Source: Limnoraphis robusta CS-951
Lineage (GTDB): Bacteria > Cyanobacteriota > Cyanobacteriia > Cyanobacteriales > Microcoleaceae
Assembly: GCF_000972705.2 (NCBI RefSeq)
Contig: NZ_LATL02000032.1
Location: 8,742-14,357 of the forward strand
Length of the DNA: 5,616 nucleotides
Reading direction: 5' to 3'
The notes below the pieces were generated by a model. The model was not told the DNA's origin. It worked only from the letters and a program-made list of their open reading frames with translations, and searched no databases. Positions 1 through 5,134 of this stretch are shown in pieces. Both the position numbers and the translations under genes were made by a program. Every line of letters starts with the position of its first letter. Position 1 is the first letter of the stretch.

Positions 1-469
1 CCCCCTGCTATCCCCAACGCAATTCAAGCCATAGTTGAATCGGATTTAATTATTATCGGGCCGGGGAGTTTATATACCAGTGTAATTCCCAATTTATTAG
101 TGCCAGAAATTGCCCAGGCGATCGCTTCTGCAAATGTTCCTCGGATTTATGTTTGTAATGCCATGACCCAAACCGGGAGAAACCGATGGTTATACCGTTG
201 GTGATCATATTTTAGCGATTGATAATGCCTGTGGTTGTCGTTTATTTGATGCGGTGTTAGTTCAGGGAAAAGTCCCTCTCGCCCAATCTTTAATTAAATA
301 TGCCCAAGAAGGATCATATCCGGTGGTTTTAGATCGAGATGTCGTTAAACAGTTAGGGCGAAGAATTGTATTAACGAATGTGATTGAAGTCGATGAAAAA
401 ACGGGTTATGTGCGTCATAATTCTGAACGGTTAGCTCAAGTTTTATTACGCTGGTATTCTCACGCTTAA
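1..469 (+). pseudogene. YvcK/CofD-like protein (gluconeogenesis factor family), 3' part, frameshifted
   Basis: This is the C-terminal part of a YvcK-family protein. The family is related to the CofD 2-phospho-lactate transferase, binds UDP-sugars, and in bacteria links carbon metabolism to cell-wall and shape control. The family motif GPGSLYTSV is read in frame from position 1, then CNAMTQ. The frame then runs into TGA at 202-204. Dropping one A from the AAA run at 170-172 gives the canonical MTQPGETDGY followed by [10 protein letters not shown], and the reading continues in the other frame through FDAVLVQGKVP to TAA at 467-469. The match to the motif shows that a single-base insertion is the defect. 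It may be a real inactivating mutation or a sequencing/assembly error. The 5' part lies outside the window. The gene is probably co-transcribed with the following gene, which starts 14 nt after the stop. Family assignment is firm; functional status is open. Confidence 0.85.
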
Positions 470-483
470 CATCAAGGTTTAAA

Positions 484-939
484 ATGTCTGTAACGCTCAC
501 GGTTTTTCTAGCGGATTCTCAAGCCACTCATCATTTAGGGGAGTGTTTAGGAAAAGCTCTTTCTCCAGGTTCTATTCTGTTACTCGAAGGAGATTTAGGG
601 GCTGGAAAAACGACATTAATTCAAGGTTTGGGTGCAGGGTTAGAGATTCCTGAAAATATTGAAAGTCCTACTTTTACCTTGATTAATGAATATCATTCTG
701 GGCGTGTTCCTCTCTATCATCTGGATTTATATCGCTTGGAACCCTCGGAAATTGAAGACTTAAATATTGAATTGTATTGGGAAGGAAGAGAAGTTCCACC
801 TGGAATTACGGCGATAGAATGGGCGGAACGTTTACCTTATAAACCTGCTGATTTTATTCAAATTGGTTTAACCTATCAAGATGATGGGAGTCGTTTGGCT
901 GAGATGATTTATCCCGAATCATTACAATTAATTTTATAA
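484..939 (+). CDS. tsaE: tRNA threonylcarbamoyladenosine biosynthesis ATPase TsaE
   Basis: TsaE is the P-loop ATPase that works with TsaD and TsaB in the cytoplasm to make the t6A37 modification of tRNAs reading ANN codons. The 151-residue length is normal for the family. Visible motifs are the Walker A loop GDLGAGKTT (residues 36-44), the SPTFTLINEY segment (61-70), HLDLYRL (79-85, Walker B-like region) and the EWAERLP signature (112-118). The ATG at 484 is preceded by AAGG (474-477) at 6-nt spacing, which supports this start. It follows the YvcK-like gene by 14 nt on the same strand, suggesting a shared transcript. Nothing in the sequence looks damaged. A hairpin-forming dispersed repeat begins 12 nt after the stop and may serve as the transcript end. 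Confidence 0.95.
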   Translation: MSVTLTVFLADSQATHHLGECLGKALSPGSILLLEGDLGAGKTTLIQGLGAGLEIPENIESPTFTLINEYHSGRVPLYHLDLYRLEPSEIEDLNIELYWEGREVPPGITAIEWAERLPYKPADFIQIGLTYQDDGSRLAEMIYPESLQLIL

Positions 940-950
940 GGGGAAAATTC

Positions 951-1026
951 ACCACAAAGACACGAAGATTCCCTCTTGGTGTTTTCTGTGTCGAGCGTGG
1001 TTTTTATTCATTCTATTTTTCTGTTA
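951..1026. repeat. dispersed hairpin repeat, copy 1 (left part; interrupted at 1026)
   Basis: This non-coding repeat follows tsaE. It starts ACCACAAAGACACGAAG and ends GTGTCGAGCGTGGTTTTTAT; ACCAC (951-955) pairs with GTGGT (997-1001) and GACAC (959-963) with GTGTC (988-992). Positions 996-1026 match 3715-3745 at 30 of 31 bases. The homology resumes at 1132-1141 (ACTCCAGAAA) after a 103-bp insertion plus TA duplication. The T-rich strand after the hairpin could let it act as a terminator for tsaE. Repeats of this style are common between cyanobacterial genes; that is recalled knowledge, not something I searched. Confidence 0.7.
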
Positions 1027-1129
1027 TAGCGCTACTTGAATCGGCAAAAGGCAACAGGCAAGAGGCAAAAGTGCCAGCAGAAAATATTTTCAGCATTTAC
1101 CAATGTCCTAATCCTTATGCGTAGTGCTA
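1027..1129. mobile_element. 103-bp mini-transposon (MITE-like) with TA target duplication
   Basis: The segment begins TAGCGCTAC and ends GTAGTGCTA, inverted ends matching at 8 of 9 bases, and is flanked on both sides by TA (1025-1026 and 1130-1131). The empty site exists in this window: 3740-3750 reads CTGTTAACTCC, whereas here the same sequence is CTGTTA, element, TAACTCC. Removing the element plus one TA restores the empty-site sequence exactly. TA duplication is typical of IS630/Tc1-mariner transposases, so this is probably a non-autonomous derivative moved in trans. It contains no credible gene; the weak open frame crossing it on the minus strand is fortuitous. Its interior has a low-complexity stretch of repeated GGCAA/AGGCA words (about 1044-1070). 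Confidence 0.8.
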
Positions 1130-1191
1130 TAACTCCAGAAATATATAGGGCTTGCTGAAAAAGTATCGGAAAAACTTGAGCTGTTGATTCA

Positions 1192-1401
1192 TCAAGAGTT
1201 ACTTGATTTTTTAGAAGTCCTAGAAAAATCAAATTGCAATTCTTCTCGATCCAGGGCTTGTTTTGCCTTTAGTAATGCTCTTGTTCTAGCCAATTGACTT
1301 TTCCAAGCCGAACGGGGCAGAAGAGGGGAAGGAGTGGGTGCAACTGTCTCTAACAGGTTTGAATCGGTTGAAAAGGACTCAGTTTTTAGATGTTCTGCCA
1401 T
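1192..1401 (-). CDS. small protein downstream of the radical SAM maturase (possible accessory protein)
   Basis: This 69-residue frame starts at ATG 1401, only 7 nt after the stop codon of the radical SAM gene on the same strand, and ends with TGA at 1192-1194. An open frame continues upstream to 1512, but that would overlap the maturase by about 100 nt, so the ATG at 1401 is preferred. There is no strong ribosome site, and translational coupling is likely. The N-terminal 30 residues are acidic and proline-rich (APTPSPLLPR), followed by a probable basic helix (SAWKSQLARTRALLKAKQAL, residues 31-50) and a polar tail. It has no cysteines and no membrane segment. Known spliceases such as PlpX need a small partner, PlpY; position and size would fit such a role, but I cannot recognise homology. 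It could also be a chance frame. Confidence 0.5.
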   Translation of the reverse strand: MAEHLKTESFSTDSNLLETVAPTPSPLLPRSAWKSQLARTRALLKAKQALDREELQFDFSRTSKKSSNS

Positions 1402-1408
1402 GACTTGA

Positions 1409-2668
1409 TCATTTGTGACTAAGAAGTTTTGAGGGTTGTTCGTGCCAATGCTCAGGCCATTGAATCTGATCGGCTGTAAAATGTAGAGGATCAGACTCAA
1501 CCCAAGGAGCATTTAGAGGTTCCTCAACTAACTCAAACTCTCCATTATCAAAGGGTAATCCGACCGCCTGGACTTTCGGCACAACCCGTTCCCGTTTTCC
1601 CTGATCCGCATGAGCTAAAGCCCGATGATGGCAGTAGGGATTATTACCTCGGCGATTAAAAAACACATGAGCAGTCCAAGTACAGCCCCCCCGACAGAGT
1701 TCGGCATACTCACAGGTTTGACAAAATCCCCACAAGTGAGCCATTCCCTCAGCAGTTCCGGCATTCAAGTTAAACCGAAGTTCTTCAGTGGCTTCAATAA
1801 TTTCTCGCAAGGGTCGCTCTCTGATATTGCCACCCGTGTAAGCTTTTGTCGGTAAGGAAGGACACCCTTTAATTGCGCCATCTGCTTCAATTCCCAAGGT
1901 TGAAAGACCTGCGTTGCAGCCCTGCCAGAACGTCCAGTCATCTTCCTGTCCCCGCCCCCGCAACAACCGTTCATAGGGGCCGTAGTAACCGATATTATTT
2001 CCGGGCTGGATCTGAACGCCGTCTTTTTTTGCCTGTTGAGCAACCCGCGCTAACATCGGGTAAACCGCCAGCAATTCGCAGGGCTGAAGTAAAATTTCGC
2101 TGTTATCGGCAGCGTTTCCCATCGGCACCGTTAACTGAATCTGCCATGCCCGAGCGCCAGCATCTCGAATTTTCTCATAAATCCGGGGAAACTCTGGGGC
2201 TGACAGACGATTGATTTGAGTATTGCAACCGAAGGGAATACCAACCTGTTTCAAATGACCCATCGTTTTAAACGCCCATTGCCAGGAACCGGGGCGACCT
2301 CGGAGGCGATCATGGGTGGCTTCTAGACCATCGACGGAGATGGAAACAGTGGCAATTCCCGCCCGGTGCATTTTCTCGGCGGTTTCTAGAGAGATACCAT
2401 AGCCCCCCGTTGTCATCGTACACCGCATCCCTGCCCGGTTAATTGCCTCCGCAATTTGCAGCCAGTCGGGGCGCAGGAAGGCTTCTCCTCCGATTAATGT
2501 GACTTCCGTAATCCCCACCTCTGCCATTTGCTGCACCAGATCAAGGGCTTCATGGGTGGACAATTCCTGTTCACGAGCCTGTCCTGCCCTTGAACCGCAA
2601 TGACTACAGGCTAAATTGCATTTTAGAGTAATTTCCCAAACCGCGTAGCTCGTTCGACGGTATGCCAT
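1409..2668 (-). CDS. radical SAM/SPASM peptide maturase, Nif11-class (splicease-like, PlpX type)
   Basis: This is a 419-residue radical SAM enzyme predicted to modify the precursor peptide encoded just upstream. The SAM-binding [4Fe-4S] motif CNLACSHC gives Cys17, Cys21 and Cys24, and GGE lies at residues 60-62. A complete SPASM domain follows: Cys251 and Cys269 (with Gly264, the Cx12Gx4C pattern), then Cys316-x2-Cys319-x5-Cys325-x3-Cys329, and Cys346. These ligands would hold two auxiliary clusters. About 70 residues after Cys346 form an acidic, Trp-rich tail. The ATG at 2668 has GAGGGA five nt upstream (2674-2679). It lies 57 nt after the precursor gene and almost abuts the small gene behind it. 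Cytoplasmic, on the family's record. From the Tyr-Gly repeats of the substrate I infer a tyramine-excising splicease like Pleurocapsa PlpX; another reaction such as epimerisation or thioether formation cannot be excluded from sequence alone. Confidence 0.88.
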   Translation of the reverse strand: MAYRRTSYAVWEITLKCNLACSHCGSRAGQAREQELSTHEALDLVQQMAEVGITEVTLIGGEAFLRPDWLQIAEAINRAGMRCTMTTGGYGISLETAEKMHRAGIATVSISVDGLEATHDRLRGRPGSWQWAFKTMGHLKQVGIPFGCNTQINRLSAPEFPRIYEKIRDAGARAWQIQLTVPMGNAADNSEILLQPCELLAVYPMLARVAQQAKKDGVQIQPGNNIGYYGPYERLLRGRGQEDDWTFWQGCNAGLSTLGIEADGAIKGCPSLPTKAYTGGNIRERPLREIIEATEELRFNLNAGTAEGMAHLWGFCQTCEYAELCRGGCTWTAHVFFNRRGNNPYCHHRALAHADQGKRERVVPKVQAVGLPFDNGEFELVEEPLNAPWVESDPLHFTADQIQWPEHWHEQPSKLLSHK

Positions 2669-2703
2669 AGCAATCCCTCAACATTGGTCCTGTGGTGAGT
2701 CTT

Positions 2704-2725
2704 GATTAATCGAATTCAATTAATC
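2704..2725 (-). other. intergenic hairpin between precursor and maturase genes
   Basis: GATTAAT (2704-2710) and ATTAATC (2719-2725) form a perfect 7-bp stem with an 8-nt loop, directly abutting the precursor stop codon. No T-run follows on the minus strand, so it is not a classical terminator. It may stabilise the precursor end of the message or reduce read-through into the maturase gene, giving more peptide than enzyme. The stem is AT-only apart from one G-C pair, so its strength is modest. Confidence 0.35.
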
Positions 2726-3148
2726 CTATTCTGAAACGATTACCCCATAAATGGGCTGAAATTTGGGATCATCAATGGGTTCAACGACAACGCCATACAT
2801 GGGTTGCAGTATTGGGTCATCAATGATTACCCCATACATGGGCTGCACTATTGGGTCCTCAATGGGCTTTGGCCGCCGAAAGCGCCGTTTCCCATTCCTG
2901 ATATACCCACCAATTGCACCGACCAATTCCGCTTCTGTCAATTCGTGAAACTCATCCCGTTCTTTGAGATCAAGCAGTTGAATTGAAGCGGTTTCAAATT
3001 CTTCCTGAGAAAATGTGTAGCCCTTATCCTGTAAGAATTGCTGCGCCTGATCAGCAACGTTATTTTGGAGTTGTTCGCGGAAGCTTGTATCCTTGACCAG
3101 TCGAACTAAAAAGTCCTTGACGTTTTCTAAGATGTTAATAGGTATCAT
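2726..3148 (-). CDS. Nif11-type leader RiPP precursor with three Met/Ile-Tyr-Gly core repeats (spliceotide-like)
   Basis: This 140-residue precursor is the probable substrate of the radical SAM enzyme encoded next. Residues 1-60 resemble the Nif11 leader (NVKDFLVRLVKDTSFREQL, then GYTFSQEEFETA). The leader closes with LTEAELVGAIGG, putting the Gly-Gly cleavage site at residues 80-81. The core is basic at first (NGKRRFRRPKP, 85-95) and then holds three repeats of roughly DP-x-x-QP-[M/I]-YG-V-hydrophobic, with tyrosines at 105, 118 and 134. Peptides of the Pleurocapsa PlpA group carry this X-Tyr-Gly splice motif. The ATG at 3148 was chosen because GAGGGAG lies 6 nt upstream; the frame stays open for another 50 codons, but that extension (Trp/Phe/Asn-rich, no leader character) is not convincing. 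The core has no Cys, Ser/Thr-rich or Lys-rich signature typical of lanthipeptides or sactipeptides, which favours tyrosine-centred chemistry. Confidence 0.9.
   Translation of the reverse strand: MIPINILENVKDFLVRLVKDTSFREQLQNNVADQAQQFLQDKGYTFSQEEFETASIQLLDLKERDEFHELTEAELVGAIGGYIRNGKRRFRRPKPIEDPIVQPMYGVIIDDPILQPMYGVVVEPIDDPKFQPIYGVIVSE
2735..2866 (-). repeat. triplicated core-peptide unit with X-Tyr-Gly motifs
   Basis: Residues 95-109, 110-123 and 124-138 of the precursor are three diverged copies of a 13-16-residue unit. Two contain QPMYGV and the last QPIYGV. Conservation is strongest over QP-x-YG-V, and the residues around it vary only conservatively. The codons for Pro-Met-Tyr-Gly (CCC ATG TAT GGG) form a near-perfect palindrome, so the repeats are also visible on the plus strand as CCCATACATGGG. 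Each unit probably supplies one modification site. Confidence 0.85.
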
Positions 3149-3154
3149 AAAATG

Positions 3155-3161
3155 CTCCCTC
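3155..3161 (-). promoter_or_regulatory. ribosome binding site of the precursor gene
   Basis: The minus strand reads GAGGGAG 6 nt before ATG 3148. It is a strong purine-rich site and decides the start in favour of the 140-residue precursor over the upstream in-frame starts. A similar GAGGGA precedes the maturase gene, so both are set for efficient initiation. Confidence 0.7.
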
Positions 3162-3199
3162 AATAAATTGATGGCAGGGTGTAAAAAGTTGTTTAAAAA

Positions 3200-3232
3200 A
3201 AAATAGCATGAGTTGAGAGATGGCAACTGCCA
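3200..3232 (-). promoter_or_regulatory. possible promoter/operator of the precursor operon
   Basis: TGGCAACTGCCA (3221-3232) is a perfect palindrome of 5-bp arms around AC, followed by a further half-site TGGCA at 3236-3240. It lies 73-84 nt upstream of the precursor start. On the minus strand TTGCCA (3221-3226) could be a -35 element, with TATTTT (3200-3205) as a weak -10 at 15-nt spacing, which is short. The palindrome is better supported than the promoter assignment. Confidence 0.3.
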
Positions 3233-3445
3233 AAATGGCATTTTTTGCAGCCACAAAATGCTTGAAAATTCAACAAAAAGTGAGCGCCCTATTCCCATCG
3301 TACCCGGGGAAGAAACCCTACAACTCCCAAAAATTCCTCTAATTCACTGCAACACCACCGAAATTCCTCTGATTTGATGATGCTCTGACTGCAATTAAAC
3401 GTCAGTATTCCAAATGTTCCCTTTCATGGGCATCCGCTAGTGTAG

Positions 3446-3632
3446 GGTGGGTGACAACCCATAACTGATATGATGTCCGGTTGATTAATTTTATTATGGG
3501 GGCGGGGCGGGTTTATCTCAATCTTGGAGTAGTCGTAAAAATCTTGTAGAACCCGCCCCTACACTTGGGATGATTGATTAGTCGGATATCATATGAACTG
3601 TTGAAATCCCAAACTTTTTACTGTCACCCGCC
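3446..3632. repeat. nested inverted-repeat element of about 187 bp
   Basis: There are three sets of arms around one centre. The innermost GGGGCGGGTT (3504-3513) and AACCCGCCCC (3550-3559) are perfectly complementary. The middle arms 3468-3489 and 3573-3594 match at 17 of 22 bases. The outer GGTGGGTGACA (3446-3456) and TGTCACCCGCC (3622-3632) match at 10 of 11. The whole can fold into a long imperfect hairpin. There is no coding potential. It resembles small dispersed inverted-repeat elements of cyanobacteria, but no second copy is present in the window. Confidence 0.6.
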
Positions 3633-3662
3633 TTTCCCCTTAAAATTGTAGGGTGAAAACCA

Positions 3663-3754
3663 ACCAAGAACATACAGAGAACACGAATGTTTTCTCTGGT
3701 TTTTCTCTGTATTTCGTGGTTTTTATTCATTCAATTTTTCTGTTAACTCCAGAA
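3663..3754. repeat. dispersed hairpin repeat, copy 2 (uninterrupted)
   Basis: Positions 3715-3754 match 996-1026 plus 1132-1141 and represent the empty site for the mini-transposon there. The left part forms a strong hairpin: ATACAGAGAA (3672-3681) pairs perfectly with TTCTCTGTAT (3703-3712), and the stem extends outward with ACCAAGAA against TTCGTGGT (7 of 8). It starts directly behind the pentapeptide gene, so both copies sit just past the 3' end of a gene and may help end transcription. Confidence 0.65.
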
Positions 3755-3760
3755 AAAAAT

Positions 3761-4948
3761 TTACAGGAGAGTACCATTCGGCATGATTGTATTTGCAAAA
3801 ATTGCTTCTTTCAAATGCTCTTCTGTAAGAAATAAAGCATTCGTTAAATTAGCTTCTTTAAATAGGGCTTTTTTTAATGAAGTTTGAGCTAAATTAGCAT
3901 CCGTTAGATTAGCATCTGTTAGATTAGCATCTGTTAGATTAGCACCCGTTAGATTAGCTCTTGTTAAATTAGCACCCGTTAGATTAGCATCCGTTAAATC
4001 AGCACCCGTTAAATCAGCACCCGTTAAATTAGTACCCGTTAGATTAGCACCCGTTAAATTAGCTCTTGTTAAATTAGCACCCGTTAAATTAGCATCCGTT
4101 AAATTAGCATCCGTTAAATCAGCACCCGTTAAATTAGCACCGGTTAAATTAACTTTGCTGAAATTAAGCTCATTAAGCCGACGATTTTGTAAATCAATAC
4201 CACTAAGATCTAATCCTGGTTTTAGTAGAATTGCTTCTAACTCCGAAGGGTAAACTATCTTAGGAAAGTATTGCCAATTACTATTGAGAAAAACGCCCTC
4301 CAAACTCACTCCAGTCAAGTCACAGAGACAAGAATCACTAATAAATGTACCTTGAAGATTAGCGTTGTGAAAAGTTGAGTGACTGAGATTACATCCATAA
4401 AAACGCGCATCATAAAAATAGGCATTCGTGAAATTAACTTGGCGCAAATCAACTAGAGGCTGACCGCTCCTACTTGACTCGTGCCACGAAACCTCACAAA
4501 AACGAGCGTTACTAAAATTAGCTCCTGTAAAACAGCAATGCCACCAAAAAATAGCATAGAACAAACGTGTATTGCTCAAGTTTGCTTCACTTAAATCACA
4601 ATAATAAAAATTAACACACGAATCCCCTCCTAAATCGGCATGACTGAGATTAGCTCTTTGAAAGTCTACATCTTCAAAAGCTGACTCTAAGGTCGCATGG
4701 CTAAGATTTGCTCCTTGTAAACAAACATTTTTAAGTTCGCTTATCTTGCTGTAGCTGAGGTCGGCTCCTTCTAACAATACATCTTCTAGATATAGTATAT
4801 TGCTATGGCTGAGATTTGCTCCTTGTAAACAAACATTTTTAAGTTCGCTTATATTGCTGTAGCTGAGATCAACACCTGTGAGATCAACATCTTCGAGAAA
4901 AACAAAGCCGAAAATAGTGAAACGGATGGGATACGTCGAGCGCCGCAC
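3761..4948 (-). CDS. pentapeptide-repeat protein, C-terminal part of an interrupted gene
   Basis: This frame carries the 3' part of a pentapeptide-repeat gene. The nominal start, GTG at 4948, lies inside inserted DNA and the first about 17 residues are foreign; native sequence resumes at LEDVDLTGVDL. Domains in order: three 18-residue repeats (about 18-88), a degenerate aromatic- and Cys-rich region (89-250), then seventeen consecutive pentapeptides A(N/D)LTx (267-351) and a short cap ending in NTIMPNGTLL. Pentapeptide proteins fold as a right-handed quadrilateral beta-helix; roles in cyanobacteria are mostly unknown, and some members mimic DNA. No signal peptide or membrane segment is seen. 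Whether this part is translated alone is doubtful, because no ribosome site precedes it. It would join the N-terminal frame if 302 bp were removed. Confidence 0.75.
   Translation of the reverse strand: MRRSTYPIRFTIFGFVFLEDVDLTGVDLSYSNISELKNVCLQGANLSHSNILYLEDVLLEGADLSYSKISELKNVCLQGANLSHATLESAFEDVDFQRANLSHADLGGDSCVNFYYCDLSEANLSNTRLFYAIFWWHCCFTGANFSNARFCEVSWHESSRSGQPLVDLRQVNFTNAYFYDARFYGCNLSHSTFHNANLQGTFISDSCLCDLTGVSLEGVFLNSNWQYFPKIVYPSELEAILLKPGLDLSGIDLQNRRLNELNFSKVNLTGANLTGADLTDANLTDANLTGANLTRANLTGANLTGTNLTGADLTGADLTDANLTGANLTRANLTGANLTDANLTDANLTDANLAQTSLKKALFKEANLTNALFLTEEHLKEAIFANTIMPNGTLL
3896..4150 (-). repeat. seventeen tandem 15-bp pentapeptide units
   Basis: On the plus strand the unit reads AGCACCCGTTAAATT with small variations, repeated 17 times without a gap (255 bp). 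It encodes A(N/D)LT(G/D/R). Variation sits almost only at the fifth residue and at Asn/Asp. The order DLTDA, NLTGA, NLTRA, NLTGA recurs, hinting that blocks of several units were duplicated together. Copy number is likely to vary between strains and may collapse in short-read assembly. Confidence 0.9.
4833..4898. repeat. 66-bp perfect direct repeat, left copy
   Basis: It is identical over 66 bases to 5135-5200 (offset 302) and mismatches immediately outside both ends. It encodes LEDVDLTGVDLSYSNISELKNV on the minus strand, one complete 18-residue array unit plus the start of the next. Together the two copies bracket the foreign segment 4899-5134. Confidence 0.95.
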
Positions 4949-5134
4949 TGGGCGTCAGTGATAAAACTCGATGGATTTCGAGGAAGTTTGTCTGAGCATC
5001 CACCACCGGTGAGGTCCGGTTGACGATATCCTCACTCCTCAAAAACGCGCAACCCATGCTTTGACTGGTTAGCAACGTCATTGGCACTTCCGGAAAGGTT
5101 GGCACCAAAATCGTTTGGTTCTAGCTTTTTCGGC
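4899..5134. mobile_element. inserted foreign segment with GCCGAAAA inverted ends
   Basis: These 236 bp interrupt the pentapeptide gene and lie between the two 66-bp direct repeats. GC is close to 50% by hand count, clearly above the flanking gene. The stretch 4907-5134 (228 bp) begins GCCGAAAA and ends TTTTCGGC, and a gapped similarity continues inward (TAG, then AAACG). The minus-strand frame 4884-5108 reads through the segment (SMGCAFLRSEDIVNR), but I recognise no family. It could be a small non-autonomous element, a fragment captured during repeat recombination, or a chimeric join created in assembly. Confidence 0.5.

Larger units (their letters stand above)
3162..3760. other. non-coding region between precursor operon and pentapeptide gene
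   Basis: I find no credible gene on either strand in these roughly 600 bases. The region holds the candidate operator of the precursor gene, a 10-bp direct repeat AAATTCCTCT at 3331-3340 and 3361-3370 (exact 30-bp spacing), a nested inverted repeat (3446-3632) and the second dispersed hairpin repeat (3663-3754). Short open frames here are biased and lack start signals. Confidence 0.7.

Noticed and set aside
1145..1165. AGGGCTTGCTGAAAAAG as an insertion-sequence end
   Set aside because: It resembles ends I associate with cyanobacterial insertion sequences, but no partner end, duplication or transposase is present.
1032..1232. 66-residue minus-strand open frame
   Set aside because: It crosses the mini-transposon and intergenic repeat, has low-complexity composition and overlaps the end of the small maturase-linked gene.
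1402..1512. N-terminal extension of the 69-residue protein
   Set aside because: It would overlap the maturase coding sequence by about 100 nt; an ATG 7 nt after the maturase stop is the simpler start.
1625..2214. Open frames on either strand inside the maturase gene
   Set aside because: They are antisense or out-of-frame shadows of a gene with complete radical SAM and SPASM motifs.
2763..2986. Plus-strand frames with repeated MGSS/YMGC words
   Set aside because: They are the reverse reading of the triplicated precursor core; the near-palindromic codons make both strands look repetitive.
3149..3298. 50-residue N-terminal extension of the precursor peptide
   Set aside because: It lacks leader character, while a strong ribosome site lies just before ATG 3148.
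3653..3835. 60-residue plus-strand frame
   Set aside because: It spans a hairpin repeat and runs antisense into the pentapeptide gene end.
3896..4150. CRISPR-like array
   Set aside because: The 15-bp units are contiguous with no spacers and are in frame with a pentapeptide protein.
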